This document shows positions 17,337 through 27,981 of a stretch of 64,000 nt of DNA, piece by piece. The position numbers and the translations under genes were made by a program. Each line of letters starts with the position of its first letter. The first letter of the stretch is position 1. The notes under the pieces were generated by a model, which did not search any database, was not told where the DNA came from, and worked only from the letters and a program-made list of their open reading frames with translations. The DNA is from DATBVX01 sp963705495 (GTDB taxonomy: Bacteria; Pseudomonadota; Gammaproteobacteria; Steroidobacterales; Steroidobacteraceae), in NCBI GenBank assembly GCA_963705495.1, contig CAVPJQ010000008.1, positions 186,001 through 250,000 of the forward strand, in the 5' to 3' direction.

Positions 17337-18071
17337 TTACGCGTTCGGTTTGGGAAGACCGAACAACGTGTGCAGGCGCGGGTGGCGGCCAAGCCCGTCA
17401 TACAGATCGAAGCCACGATCGAGGTAATCGCGCAGCGAATCATCCGCATGCAGCGGCGGGACCGTCGCGATCGATGCCACCCACAGGAAAGCCGCCAACA
17501 CACGGAAGTCCGCGTAGTTCGGCTGCTTACCGCCGAGCCACGTGGTTTGCTTCAGGAGCTGGCGCAGAGGCTCGAGCTGCGGTGGCACCAGGGGCAGGCG
17601 CTCCTCGCGGCCGGCCTGCACCTCTTCGAGCCTGCGCCCGCCGAGAAAGAGGGTCTGGCGACTTTCCCGCACGTAGGGCTGGTCCTGCGGCAGCGCCAGG
17701 TTGTGATAATCCAGGACGTAACAGTAGAACCACGGGCGGACCGCGGCGGCCCATACCCAGCTGTCGATAAATCTTGTCAGCACCTTCATGCTGTCGCCCG
17801 AGAACAGCATCGGCCGCTCGGGATACTGCTCGTCGAGGTACTCGGCGATCTCCCAGCTCTCCTTCATCCAGCGGCCGTTATCCACGATCACCGGGACGCG
17901 ATCATGAAATCCCTTCGTGCGCTCCCGAATGCCGGTGAAGCCGCCCGGAACGATTTCGATGTCGAAGCCCTTGTGCTTGAGCGCGTACTTCGTCGCCCAG
18001 ACAAAAGGGCTGATGGTGGCGCCGGTGGCGAGCTGCAGGTCGAACAGCGTGATCGTGTTGTTCTGCGCCAT
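17337..18071 (-). CDS. Glutathione S-transferase, LigE-type beta-etherase
   Basis: 244 residues. N-terminal thioredoxin fold (MAQNNTITLFDLQLATGATI, then SPFVWATKYALKHKGFDIEI and VPGGFTGI) and a C-terminal helical GST domain (LPLVPPQLEP, WLGGKQPNYADF, RGFDLYDGLGRHP). From memory these segments match LigE of Sphingobium SYK-6 almost word for word, including Ser21, the proposed glutathione-activating residue. LigE cleaves the beta-aryl ether bond of lignin-derived ketone dimers with glutathione. It is divergent from an SDR-GST-SDR operon that starts 112 bp away. I see no export signal, so it acts in the cytoplasm. Confidence 0.85.
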   Translation of the reverse strand: MAQNNTITLFDLQLATGATISPFVWATKYALKHKGFDIEIVPGGFTGIRERTKGFHDRVPVIVDNGRWMKESWEIAEYLDEQYPERPMLFSGDSMKVLTRFIDSWVWAAAVRPWFYCYVLDYHNLALPQDQPYVRESRQTLFLGGRRLEEVQAGREERLPLVPPQLEPLRQLLKQTTWLGGKQPNYADFRVLAAFLWVASIATVPPLHADDSLRDYLDRGFDLYDGLGRHPRLHTLFGLPKPNA

Positions 18072-18183
18072 GGGAGCCCGTGGGAGAATGCTTGCATCTG
18101 ATGCAGACGCGACTCAGGGTACGGCAAAGGCGCAGTCTACGCGCGTCCTCGCGCGCTCGCAGCGCTACAGGGGAGCATTCCGA
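18072..18183. promoter_or_regulatory. Shared control region of the LigE-like gene and the SDR-GST-SDR operon
   Basis: 112-bp divergent intergenic region. A short dyad, TGCAT-CTG-ATGCA (18093-18105), lies 22-34 bp upstream of the LigE-like start and could bind a regulator acting on both sides. The SDR gene is preceded by a GGGGAG ribosome site (around 18171-18176). No regulator gene is adjacent. Confidence 0.35.
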
Positions 18184-19065
18184 ATGAAAGACGTGCAGGG
18201 CAAAGTGGCTTTCATCACCGGAGGGGCGAGCGGCATCGGGCTCGGAATCGCCGGCGCGTTCATTGAGGCGGGCATGAGAGTCGTGCTAGCCGACCTGCGG
18301 CAGGATCACATCGATGCGGCGCTCGCCGCCTTCAAGGAGCGCGGCCAATCAAAGAGTGTGCATGCGATTCGTGTCGACGTGACGGATCGCGCCGCGATGG
18401 CCGCCGCGGCGGGTGATACCGAACGCGTCTTCGGCAAGGTGCACGTCCTCGTCAACAACGCCGGGGTCGGCATCCAGGGGCCGTTCAAGGGCATCACGTA
18501 TGCAGACTGGGATTTCGGGCTGGCCGTGAATCTCGGCGGTGTAGTCAACGGTCTGCAGACTTTTCTGCCGCGCATCCGCGCGCATGGTGAGGGGGGACAT
18601 ATCGTCAATACAGCCTCGCTCGCCGCACTCGTCCCGATGCCCGCGCAGTTCGTCATCTATGTCGCCGCCAAGGCGGCGGTCGTGACCATTTCCGAGACGA
18701 TTCGCACGGAACTCATGCCGGAGAACATCGGGGTGTCGGTCCTGTGCCCCGGTCCTGTCAGGACGAACATCGGTGAGGTCGCCCGCAACCGCCCCGCGCA
18801 GTTCGGTGTGGGAGACGCTTTCCGGAACGTGGAGCAGGCCGGCGCGACGCACGTGCCGTTCCCCAGCATGATGGAACCGGCGGAAGTGGGCGCCCTGGTG
18901 TTGAACGCGGTTCGAAACGACGAGCTGTACATCATCACGCATGGCGAATGGCGGCCCATGGCCGCGGCGCGTCACGCAGCGCTTATCCAGGCGATGCCCG
19001 AGAAACTCGACCCGGCGCTCGTCGCGATGCTTCAGGCGCGCCCGCCGACTGCGAAGCGAGGCTGA
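18184..19065 (+). CDS. SDR family dehydrogenase, LigD/L/N/O-like (C-alpha dehydrogenase candidate)
   Basis: 293 residues from the ATG at 18184 (MKDVQGKVAFITGGASGIG), preceded by GGGGAG. Classical SDR: nucleotide site TGGASGIG (12-19), NNAG (91-94), Ser145 in NTASLAA and the pair Tyr159/Lys163 (YVAAK). The C-terminal part, including SVLCPGPVRTNIGE and DELYIITHGEW, resembles the Lig C-alpha dehydrogenases that oxidise the benzylic alcohol of beta-aryl ether dimers to the ketone, the step needed before LigE/LigF act. The function is inferred from resemblance and from the two etherase-like neighbours. The LigF-like gene starts 2 nt after its stop. Confidence 0.8.
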   Translation: MKDVQGKVAFITGGASGIGLGIAGAFIEAGMRVVLADLRQDHIDAALAAFKERGQSKSVHAIRVDVTDRAAMAAAAGDTERVFGKVHVLVNNAGVGIQGPFKGITYADWDFGLAVNLGGVVNGLQTFLPRIRAHGEGGHIVNTASLAALVPMPAQFVIYVAAKAAVVTISETIRTELMPENIGVSVLCPGPVRTNIGEVARNRPAQFGVGDAFRNVEQAGATHVPFPSMMEPAEVGALVLNAVRNDELYIITHGEWRPMAAARHAALIQAMPEKLDPALVAMLQARPPTAKRG

Positions 19066-19067
19066 TT

Positions 19068-19829
19068 ATGCTCAAGCTCTACCACGCCGAACCGGGCGCC
19101 AATTCACTGAAGGCGCTGATCTCGTTCAAGGAAAAGGGACTCGAGTTCCAGAGCGTGTATGTCGATCTGCACAAGTTCGAGCAGCACGAGCCGTGGTTCA
19201 TCGCCATCAACCCGGAGGGGCAGGTGCCGGTGCTCGATCACGACGGCGTCATCATCACGCATACCACCGTCATCGGCGAATACCTGGAAGACGCCTTTCC
19301 GGAGGCGCCGCCGCTGCGTCCCGCTGACCCAGTGGGCAAGGCACGCATGCGCTACTGGAACAAGTTCTGCGACGAGCACGTGATGAACTATGTCTCGATC
19401 CACGGCTGGCACCGGTTCGTCGGCGTGCTGGCGCGCTCGATCGAAGCGGGCGAGTTCGACAAGCTGATGGAACGCATTCCGCTGCGCGAGCAGCGCGAGA
19501 AGTGGCGCACCGCGCGCTCGGGTTTCAGCGAGGCGGATCTGGCCAACGCCACTCGTAAGATCGAGGTGGCCGTGGATAAGGCCGAGAAGCAGCTTCGCGA
19601 GACACCATGGCTCGCGGGCGGCATGTACACGCTCGCAGACATCAACTTTTTCTCCATGTGCGGCAGTGCCGTTGCCCGCATGTTTCCCGAGAAGAAGTTC
19701 GACCAGCGCGCGCCGCGGTTCACGGAGTGGGTGCAGCGCATGTACGAACGCCCGGGCGTCAAAGCCGCCCTCGCCATGCCCGACAAGACGAACCCAGCCC
19801 TGCGCACGTTTTCGGGCGAGGCGCGCTGA
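19068..19829 (+). CDS. Glutathione S-transferase, LigF-type beta-etherase
   Basis: 253 residues from the ATG at 19068. The N-terminus MLKLYHAEPGANSLKAL, then EKGLEFQSVYVDLHKFEQHE, INPEGQVPVLDHDG and EYLEDAFPE closely match LigF of Sphingobium as I remember it, including the ANS triplet (11-13) near glutathione. The C-terminal helical domain has WLAGGMYTLADINFFSM. LigF cleaves the beta-aryl ether enantiomer that LigE does not. Placed 2 nt after the SDR gene and 47 nt before the second SDR, so it is part of one operon. It is longer than generic GSTs, as LigF is. Confidence 0.85.
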   Translation: MLKLYHAEPGANSLKALISFKEKGLEFQSVYVDLHKFEQHEPWFIAINPEGQVPVLDHDGVIITHTTVIGEYLEDAFPEAPPLRPADPVGKARMRYWNKFCDEHVMNYVSIHGWHRFVGVLARSIEAGEFDKLMERIPLREQREKWRTARSGFSEADLANATRKIEVAVDKAEKQLRETPWLAGGMYTLADINFFSMCGSAVARMFPEKKFDQRAPRFTEWVQRMYERPGVKAALAMPDKTNPALRTFSGEAR

Positions 19830-19876
19830 GCACGGTCCAGCGCTCGCATGCGACACAGAATGCAGGAGCAAGTCAG

Positions 19877-20743
19877 ATGAAACATTTTTCCGGCCGGGTG
19901 GCCTTCGTCACCGGCGGCGCCAGTGGTATCGGTTACGGCCTGGTGCAGAACTTTCTCGGCCTGGGCATGAAAGTGGTTGCCGTCGATTTCAACCGGGAAT
20001 ACCTGCAGGAGAAGCGGCAAGCTCTGGGCGCGCGCGATGACGTTCACTTCGTGCACGCGGACGTCGGTGATCGTGACCAGGTGCGTGCTGCGGCTGACGA
20101 GGCGATTCGCACCTTTGGCAAGATCCATGTGCTCTGTAACAACGCCGGCGTAGGTGGCGGCGGCGATACGCACGACGCTGACTTCGAAGCCTGGGATCGC
20201 GCGTTGCGGATCAACCTCGGCGGGGTCGTGAACGGCGTGAAGATCATCACGCCGCTGATCCTGGGCCACGCCGAGGGAGGGCACATCGTCAACACTTCGT
20301 CGATGGCGGGGATCGTCCCGCTGCCCCTACGGGGTCTCGGCGCGTACCAGACGGCAAAGTTCGCCGTACGCGGATTCACCGAATCGCTGCGGATGTCGCT
20401 GGCCCCGCACGGCATCGGCGTGTCGTGCTTGTTTCCCGGGGGTACCCGCACGCGCATCGTGGAGGCCAGCGCCCCGAACGAGGCGGCGCGGGCGGCGGCA
20501 GCGGAGATGACGGCGTCGTGGATGGATCCGGTCGAACTGGGCGCATACGTCGTCGAAGGCATTCGCAACAACGCTCCGTACATCCTCACTCACTCGGAGT
20601 TCCGGGAGGAAGTGCGTGAGCTCTACGAGATGCTCGATGCGGCCTTTCCGCGGAGCCAGCAGGTTCCGGCCGGCCGCAAGGCGTTCGAGGATCAACGCCA
20701 GGGTATGGTCAATCAGCTGCGCGCGTTGCCGGTGAAGGACTGA
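19877..20743 (+). CDS. SDR family dehydrogenase, second member of the etherase-like cluster
   Basis: 288 residues from the ATG at 19877 (MKHFSGRVAFVTGGASGIGY). Nucleotide site TGGASGIG (12-19), NNAG (88-91), catalytic Ser141/142 and Tyr157-xxx-Lys161 (YQTAK). The late segment NNAPYILTHSEFREE parallels the first SDR (DELYIITHGEW), so the two are probably paralogues; in Sphingobium several such enzymes handle different stereoisomers of the alcohol. Specificity for lignin dimers is inferred from context. A hairpin follows the gene (20762-20785). Confidence 0.82.
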   Translation: MKHFSGRVAFVTGGASGIGYGLVQNFLGLGMKVVAVDFNREYLQEKRQALGARDDVHFVHADVGDRDQVRAAADEAIRTFGKIHVLCNNAGVGGGGDTHDADFEAWDRALRINLGGVVNGVKIITPLILGHAEGGHIVNTSSMAGIVPLPLRGLGAYQTAKFAVRGFTESLRMSLAPHGIGVSCLFPGGTRTRIVEASAPNEAARAAAAEMTASWMDPVELGAYVVEGIRNNAPYILTHSEFREEVRELYEMLDAAFPRSQQVPAGRKAFEDQRQGMVNQLRALPVKD

Positions 20744-20761
20744 CTTTCGAGCCCGCCGCTC

Positions 20762-20785
20762 CTGCGTCGCCGGGGGACGACGCAG
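20762..20785. terminator. Hairpin between convergent genes, possible bidirectional terminator
   Basis: CTGCGTCG (20762-20769) pairs with CGACGCAG (20778-20785) around an 8-nt loop. It lies between the second SDR gene (plus) and the UrcA gene (minus), 18 nt after one stop and 34 nt from the other. No T-tract is present, so intrinsic termination is uncertain. Confidence 0.45.
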
Positions 20786-20819
20786 AGGCGGCGGTGGAGC
20801 GTCATGCCTGGACACTCCT

Positions 20820-21176
20820 CTACTTGGACGCGAGCACGGGCTTGCTTTCACCCTGATGCAGGGCCGTGAGCTGCGGGCGGTTCACCGTCGTGATCGCGCT
20901 CTCGAGAGTCCCGTTGTAGCAGCGCTCGAACGTCTTCTGTCGGCGCGCATCCCAGGGCGAGGAGCTGTCGGTGCAAGCGAGGCGGGCACTCAGCTGGATG
21001 CGCCGGTAGAGGTCAGCGACCGCGGCGGAATTGTTGAAGTCGAGGTTATCGAAGGACACCTTGATGCCCGAGTTGTCCTTTGGATTCGCTGCCGGCTCGC
21101 CGGCGCCTGCCTGCAGTGAAACACCGAGGCATGCCGTGAAGGTCAGGGCTGCGAGTTTGATGGTCAGTGCGTTCAT
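20820..21176 (-). CDS. UrcA family protein
   Basis: 118 residues: a signal peptide (LAALTFTACLGVSLQAGAGE) and an UrcA domain with the typical order IKVSFDNLDFNNSAAVADLY, RRIQLSARLACTD, then a cysteine in FERCYNGTLESAITTVNRPQ and LTALH. Two mature cysteines could form a disulfide. UrcA proteins are small periplasmic proteins of unknown function, common in Alphaproteobacteria and in Steroidobacter-like Gammaproteobacteria. Tandem TTTCA half-sites lie 117-141 bp upstream of the start. Confidence 0.88.
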   Translation of the reverse strand: MNALTIKLAALTFTACLGVSLQAGAGEPAANPKDNSGIKVSFDNLDFNNSAAVADLYRRIQLSARLACTDSSSPWDARRQKTFERCYNGTLESAITTVNRPQLTALHQGESKPVLASK

Positions 21177-21558
21177 TTCAGTTCTCCCGTTGATTCGTTG
21201 AGTCCTGGTTCTGTGCCGCCGGCTCCGTTCGGAATCCTGCGGGCCGGGGGCTAAGATCCGCTCGCGGCGCTGAAGAATCTTTGGGATGAAATTGAAATCG
21301 TCTGAAATCCTCTGAAACGGCCTGATGCACGGGCGCGAAACTCCTCAGGCCTATGAATTCGGCGATCTACATCGAGGCAGCGCACACAATGCGACGAGGC
21401 CGCGGGCCAGGGTTGCGCGCGGCATGCTGCTTCCCGGTGCGATAGCTCAGTCAGATCGGACGGTGCTGATCGGGTGAGATCCGGGTTGGCTGAGGGTGGG
21501 ATGCGGCCTTGATACGCCGTTCGATGTGACGGCCGGTGCTGTAGTAATTACGCGAGGC
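21177..21558. promoter_or_regulatory. Upstream region of urcA-like gene with tandem half-sites
   Basis: 382 bases without a gene. Reading the minus strand, TTTCA occurs three times with an exact 10-bp period (plus-strand TGAAA at 21293, 21303 and 21313) and a fourth time at 21287; the next slot (21323) holds TGATG. Such tandem half-sites are typical of OmpR/PhoB-type response regulators. The rest (about 21330-21558) shows nothing I can name. Confidence 0.45.
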
Positions 21559-22392
21559 CTAGTGACCCGGCGGGAGTGAGACCTTGCCGGCGATGTCGGC
21601 AGTCTTGATGTCGCCGCTTCCCTTGCTGCCGAGCGTGAAGCTGCCGCCCACGCGCTGAACGTCAATACCGCCCGAGCTGTCGGATTCGATGTTGACGCTG
21701 CCTTTGACGTCGGCGATGTCGATGTCGCCCGAGCTGTCTTGTGCGACTCGCACACCCTTCCCGATGTGCCGGATCGTCATCGAGCCGGAGCTGTCAGAAC
21801 TGACGAGGACATCCCCCTGCACTTCCTCGACCTCGATATCACCGGAGCTGTCTTCGATCTGCACATTGCCCGAGACGTGCTCGACCTCGAGGTCCCCGGA
21901 ACTGTCGCGAACCCTGAGGTCGCCCTTGATGTCTTCGATCGTGAGCTCCCCGGAGCTGTCCGTGATGTCGGAGGAGGCCAGTCCCTGGAACCTCGCGTCG
22001 CCGCTCGAGTCGATCGCAATCAGCGGCAGGTTGTCCGGCAGGTCGATGGTGAGGTCGAGGATCGCGAACGCGTGGCCCTGGATCGCCTCGACATCCGGCA
22101 TCTGCACATCGACGTGAATGACATCGCCCTCGCGAGTGACCTTGAGCTGGATCTGCTCGAGGAGTGGTTGCGCCGAAGCGCAGGCCCGCCCGACTGCCGA
22201 GACCTCGCCAGCGCCGCGTTTGCCGGTCACCTTGAGCTCGCCCGCGCCGGCACGAATCTCCACACGCTCGGCGCCTGCCACGGGAATCCCGCCAGTGCGT
22301 TCCGCGGTGAATTTGCACTCGTCGGCATGTGCACTGATGAAGGCCGCGGCGCCCAGCAGCGCACACAGTACGAGTTGTAGTCCCTTGGACAT
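21559..22392 (-). CDS. DUF4097 family beta-strand repeat protein
   Basis: 277 residues with a signal peptide (LVLCALLGAAAFISAHADE). The mature protein is a regular solenoid: the motif D-S-S-G-(D/E/G/S) appears seven times, followed by a last G-S-G-D copy, one about every 19-21 residues (IDSSGDARF, TDSSGELTI, RDSSGDLEV, EDSSGDIEV, SDSSGSMTI, QDSSGDIDI, SDSSGGIDV). Each copy is a short beta turn plus strand, as in DUF4097/adhesin-like right-handed beta helices. Its role is unknown; such proteins are often periplasmic or surface-exposed. The repeat also shows in the DNA as recurring CCGGAGCTGTC-type segments. Confidence 0.88.
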   Translation of the reverse strand: MSKGLQLVLCALLGAAAFISAHADECKFTAERTGGIPVAGAERVEIRAGAGELKVTGKRGAGEVSAVGRACASAQPLLEQIQLKVTREGDVIHVDVQMPDVEAIQGHAFAILDLTIDLPDNLPLIAIDSSGDARFQGLASSDITDSSGELTIEDIKGDLRVRDSSGDLEVEHVSGNVQIEDSSGDIEVEEVQGDVLVSSDSSGSMTIRHIGKGVRVAQDSSGDIDIADVKGSVNIESDSSGGIDVQRVGGSFTLGSKGSGDIKTADIAGKVSLPPGH

Positions 22393-22528
22393 GGTCTTCC
22401 CCTGGTCAGTCTCGAAATCTGTCCGGTTGGATGGGTGCGGGGTCGAAAAGGTTTAGCGCCCAGATTATTCTCGACGCCCGACCCGGCGGATGCCTCCGCC
22501 CGGCACTGACCCGAGGGCAATCCGCGCC

Positions 22529-24676
<2,148 letters not shown>

Positions 24677-24861
24677 ACGGCCGGTGCCGGCCCCGGCGGC
24701 GCGTATTGGGGCGTGCGCCTAGCACCTCTGTGAGATTCACGCAACACAAGTGGGGGGGGTCCCTGCTGCCACTTTTCCCCTACGATGTTTCGCGGGATAC
24801 TCGGCCGTCATCGAAATGCAACAGCCGCACCCGCGGCCCGAACGAATGAGGGGAGAGCGAT

Positions 24862-27468
24862 ATGAGACACGTTCCAATCCTCGTAGCGTTGGCGGTCGCC
24901 AGCGCCTTGCCGATCGCGGCCAGTGCGCAGCAGCAGCCTGCAAACGAAACTCAAATTGGAGAAGTCGTCGTCACGGGTACCCGCAAGGCGGGCCTGTCAC
25001 CGACAGAAACGCTGTCACCCGTCGACCAGATCAGCGGTGACCTGATCAGTAACCAGGGGTCGTTCGACCTGACCGATGCGCTGACCAAGGTCGTCCCTGC
25101 GCTCAACACGCAACGCTACCCGATCGCCGACGGCACGGCCTTCGTGCGCCCGGTGAGCCTGCGCAATCTTTCGCCCGATCACACGCTGGTGATGGTGAAC
25201 GGCTCGCGCGAGCACCGCTCCGCCCTCGTGAACCTGCAGCTCGCGCCTCTCGGCACGGTCAACCAGGGCGCGCAGGGGGTCGACTGGTCGAGGTTCCCCG
25301 CCGCCGCCATCGAGCGTGTGGAAGTCCTGCGCGACGGCGCATCCGCGCAATACGGCTCGGATGCGATCGCGGGCGTTGTGAACGTGATCCTGAAGAGCGC
25401 CAATCATGGCGGCTCGCTTTCGGGGCAGTACGGCGGGTATTCCGAAAGTGACGGCGAGCGCTACACCATCAGCGGCAACATCGGCCTGCCGCTCACTGCG
25501 GACGGCTTTGTCAACCTTACCGCCGAATACTCCGAGTCCGACGAGACCTCGCGTGGTGGAGCGCGACCGGACGCGCTCGCGGTAGGTGCCCTCGTCGGCA
25601 CCAACCTGGTGCCCGAAGAGGGTCTGGGCCAGCGCTGGGGCGATCCGAACGTGGAGGCCTTCAAGGTCCTCGTCAATGCGGGAATCCCGTTTGCGAACGG
25701 GATGGAGCTCTATGGCCACGCCGATTACATGGACAACACGACGGTGTCCGACTTCTTCTATCGCGACCCGGTCATCGGCCCGCCCAACTCTCCTCAGGCC
25801 GCCGGGATCACGGCGCGTACCACGCTGATGATCGACAACGTCAACAACACAACAGGTGTCGGGCCTCCGGACGGTCTGCCGGATCCCGCGAGCGTTGCGC
25901 TGGTCAACTCCATCACCGCGCAGGCCCTGAATCCGGCCGACTACCTCACGCCTGGCACGGCCCCGAGTGGCTTCGTGCTCCTCAACCCGATCCACACGTT
26001 GTTTCCGGGCGGATATAACCCGGACTTCGGCGCTGATATCACGGACTTCGCTATCGCCGTTGGTTTACGCGGCGATATCAGCGAGACACTGACCTGGGAT
26101 GTGCATGGGCGCTATGGCGAGGACAAAGTCGACTACGACCTCTCCGTGAGCATCAATCCGAGTCTCGGAAGCCTCTCGCCGACGTCGTTCAAGCCCGGCA
26201 AGCTCACACAGGAAGAGAGCGGGCTCAATCTCGACTTCGTCAAGACTTTCGCGAACTCGCCGCTCAACCTCGCGTTCGGTGCCGAGTACCGCAACGAGAC
26301 CTACAAGATCGGACAGGGCGACCAGGCCTCCGTGGTCGCGGGACCCACCGCGGCGATCTTCGGAGTCGGCTCGGACGGCTTCCAGGGATTCCCTGCGGAA
26401 TCGTCGGGCAGCTTCGAGAGCGACAGCTACGCCGCCTATATCGATGCCGAGACTGATCTGACCGATCGGCTGTCTGGCGCTGTAGCGTTCCGATACGAGG
26501 ACTACGATGAGTTCGGCGACACCTTCGACTGGAAGATCTCGGGCCGCTTCGAGATCACCGACACCTTCGCGGTGAGAGCGACGGCCAACACGGGCTTCCG
26601 TGCACCGACGCCGGGTCAGGTGAATACCCTCAACGTGACGACGACGTCCGACTCTAGTGGCAACCTGATCCCGAACGGCACTTATCCCGTATCGGACCCG
26701 ATCGCGATCGCGCTCGGCGCCGTGCCGCTGGTACCGGAGGAATCCGAGAACTATACCGCAGGACTCGTGTGGGCGCCGGTCAGCAACATGAGCGTGACGG
26801 CCGACTACTACCACATCAAGATCGACGATCGAATCGCGCTCCTGACCAACACCATCGGGGCCGCGCAGGTGGCGCAGCTGATTGCGGCCGGCATCCCGGC
26901 TGCGAGGGCCAACCTGCTCCTCGGCAGCAACGCCAACTTCTTCGTGAACGGCTTCGATTCAAAGGTCGACGGCATTGACCTGGCATTCACGGGGAATTAC
27001 CAGCTGGGAGGCGGCGATCTGCTGGTCGATCTGCACTACAACTACAACCAGCAGGAGGTCGAGAACGTCAAGCCCAACACCATCAATGCTTCACGGGTGT
27101 ACGACCTGGAGAACCAGGTGCCCCAGAACAGGGCGGTGCTGACGTTCGACTACTCCGCCCCCAACGGCTTCTCGGGGCTGGCGCGCCTGAACTACTACGG
27201 CTCGTGGTCTACGACGGGCGGCCTATTCAGCCCCGGTGACGCCTCCGACCAGTACGGCTACGACAGCGAGGTCCTGGTCGATCTCGAGGCGCGCTACACG
27301 TTCGCCGAGCGATACACGATCACGGTGGGTGGCGAAAACGTCTTCGACACGCTTCCCGGCGATGAGCAGGATCCAACCTCGGTGTTCCTCGGTGTGCGGC
27401 ACTCGCTGACTTCACCGTTCGGATTCAACGGGGCGTTCTACTACGCGAGGTTGAGCGCGAGCTTCTAG
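24862..27468 (+). CDS. TonB-dependent outer-membrane receptor
   Basis: 868 residues with a signal peptide (ILVALAVASALPIAASAQ), a plug domain (starting at IGEVVVTGTRKAGLSPTET; RVEVLRDGASAQYGSDAIAG is the conserved plug core) and a long beta-barrel that ends in a Phe (YYARLSASF). A GGGGAGAG ribosome site precedes the ATG. The substrate is unknown. It is co-directional with acs but 185 bp away. Related receptors in this group of bacteria import siderophores, oligosaccharides or aromatic compounds. Confidence 0.93.
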   Translation: MRHVPILVALAVASALPIAASAQQQPANETQIGEVVVTGTRKAGLSPTETLSPVDQISGDLISNQGSFDLTDALTKVVPALNTQRYPIADGTAFVRPVSLRNLSPDHTLVMVNGSREHRSALVNLQLAPLGTVNQGAQGVDWSRFPAAAIERVEVLRDGASAQYGSDAIAGVVNVILKSANHGGSLSGQYGGYSESDGERYTISGNIGLPLTADGFVNLTAEYSESDETSRGGARPDALAVGALVGTNLVPEEGLGQRWGDPNVEAFKVLVNAGIPFANGMELYGHADYMDNTTVSDFFYRDPVIGPPNSPQAAGITARTTLMIDNVNNTTGVGPPDGLPDPASVALVNSITAQALNPADYLTPGTAPSGFVLLNPIHTLFPGGYNPDFGADITDFAIAVGLRGDISETLTWDVHGRYGEDKVDYDLSVSINPSLGSLSPTSFKPGKLTQEESGLNLDFVKTFANSPLNLAFGAEYRNETYKIGQGDQASVVAGPTAAIFGVGSDGFQGFPAESSGSFESDSYAAYIDAETDLTDRLSGAVAFRYEDYDEFGDTFDWKISGRFEITDTFAVRATANTGFRAPTPGQVNTLNVTTTSDSSGNLIPNGTYPVSDPIAIALGAVPLVPEESENYTAGLVWAPVSNMSVTADYYHIKIDDRIALLTNTIGAAQVAQLIAAGIPAARANLLLGSNANFFVNGFDSKVDGIDLAFTGNYQLGGGDLLVDLHYNYNQQEVENVKPNTINASRVYDLENQVPQNRAVLTFDYSAPNGFSGLARLNYYGSWSTTGGLFSPGDASDQYGYDSEVLVDLEARYTFAERYTITVGGENVFDTLPGDEQDPTSVFLGVRHSLTSPFGFNGAFYYARLSASF

Positions 27469-27981
27469 AAGGGGGCAGGGCGGAGCGGGTGTGGGCTCAA
27501 ACCCACGCGATTCACGCGCCGCACAGTGCTGGGGGGAGCAGCGAAGCAATCGCGACGCTGCTGACAGCTGGGCCGGCTGCCGCGAGTTCTTCCGCGGCAG
27601 CCTCGCCCGCTCTGGCAGGCACTGATCTCTCCTCGATGCCTGCAGGATCGCGCGGTGCATTGAGTGCGCCACCGCGCCGGACTCTTCAGGCCGGAGAGCG
27701 TGAGGACTTACCGCATCCGTCCTTGCTACCCGACTCGGGTTGATGACTGCCTCATCGCCTCGGCCTGAAGGCGGCGGCCGGCAATTTCTTTGAGCACCGC
27801 CATGCGCGCGCCATCATGGGCGCGCCCGATGAAATCCTCGTGGCACGGGTGTTACGTGCAGATGACGGGGAGAACGGTGCCGGGTTTAAGTTGTTTAGGT
27901 TTGCGTTGCAAGATCCAAACGTTGCAGGCGAGTCATTCGGCAACGCAAACCTAAACAACTTAAACCCGGCACCTCTACACC
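27469..27981. other. Gene-free stretch between two convergent genes
   Basis: 513 bases without a gene I can support. The right end is filled by a perfect 34-bp inverted repeat. The minus strand upstream of it can be read as HEDFIGRAHDGARMAVLKEI and a short tail (about 27790-27840), which might be the remnant of a larger protein or chance. The left 270 bases show nothing recognisable. Confidence 0.4.
27876..27973. repeat. Perfect 34-bp inverted repeat with 30-nt loop
   Basis: The arm at 27876-27909 (beginning GGTGCCGGGTTTAAG) is the exact reverse complement of the arm at 27940-27973; the loop is 30 nt. The arm interior is AT-rich (TTTAAGTTGTTTAGGTTT), unlike its GC-rich surroundings. It ends 8 nt from the stop codon of the acetyl-CoA hydrolase gene, between convergent genes. 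It could end transcription from both sides, but length, perfection and odd composition suggest a mobile palindrome (REPIN-like or the trace of an element). Confidence 0.8.

Noticed and set aside
21430..21510. A tRNA-like string (GCGATAGCTCAGTC) in the gap before the urcA-like gene
   Set aside because: No matching acceptor stem, anticodon arm or T-arm could be paired around it; it is only the D-arm-like words.
24751..24760. Run of eight G bases upstream of the TonB-dependent receptor, a possible phase-variation tract
   Set aside because: It lies about 105 bp from the start codon and outside an evident promoter spacer; nothing else supports phase variation.
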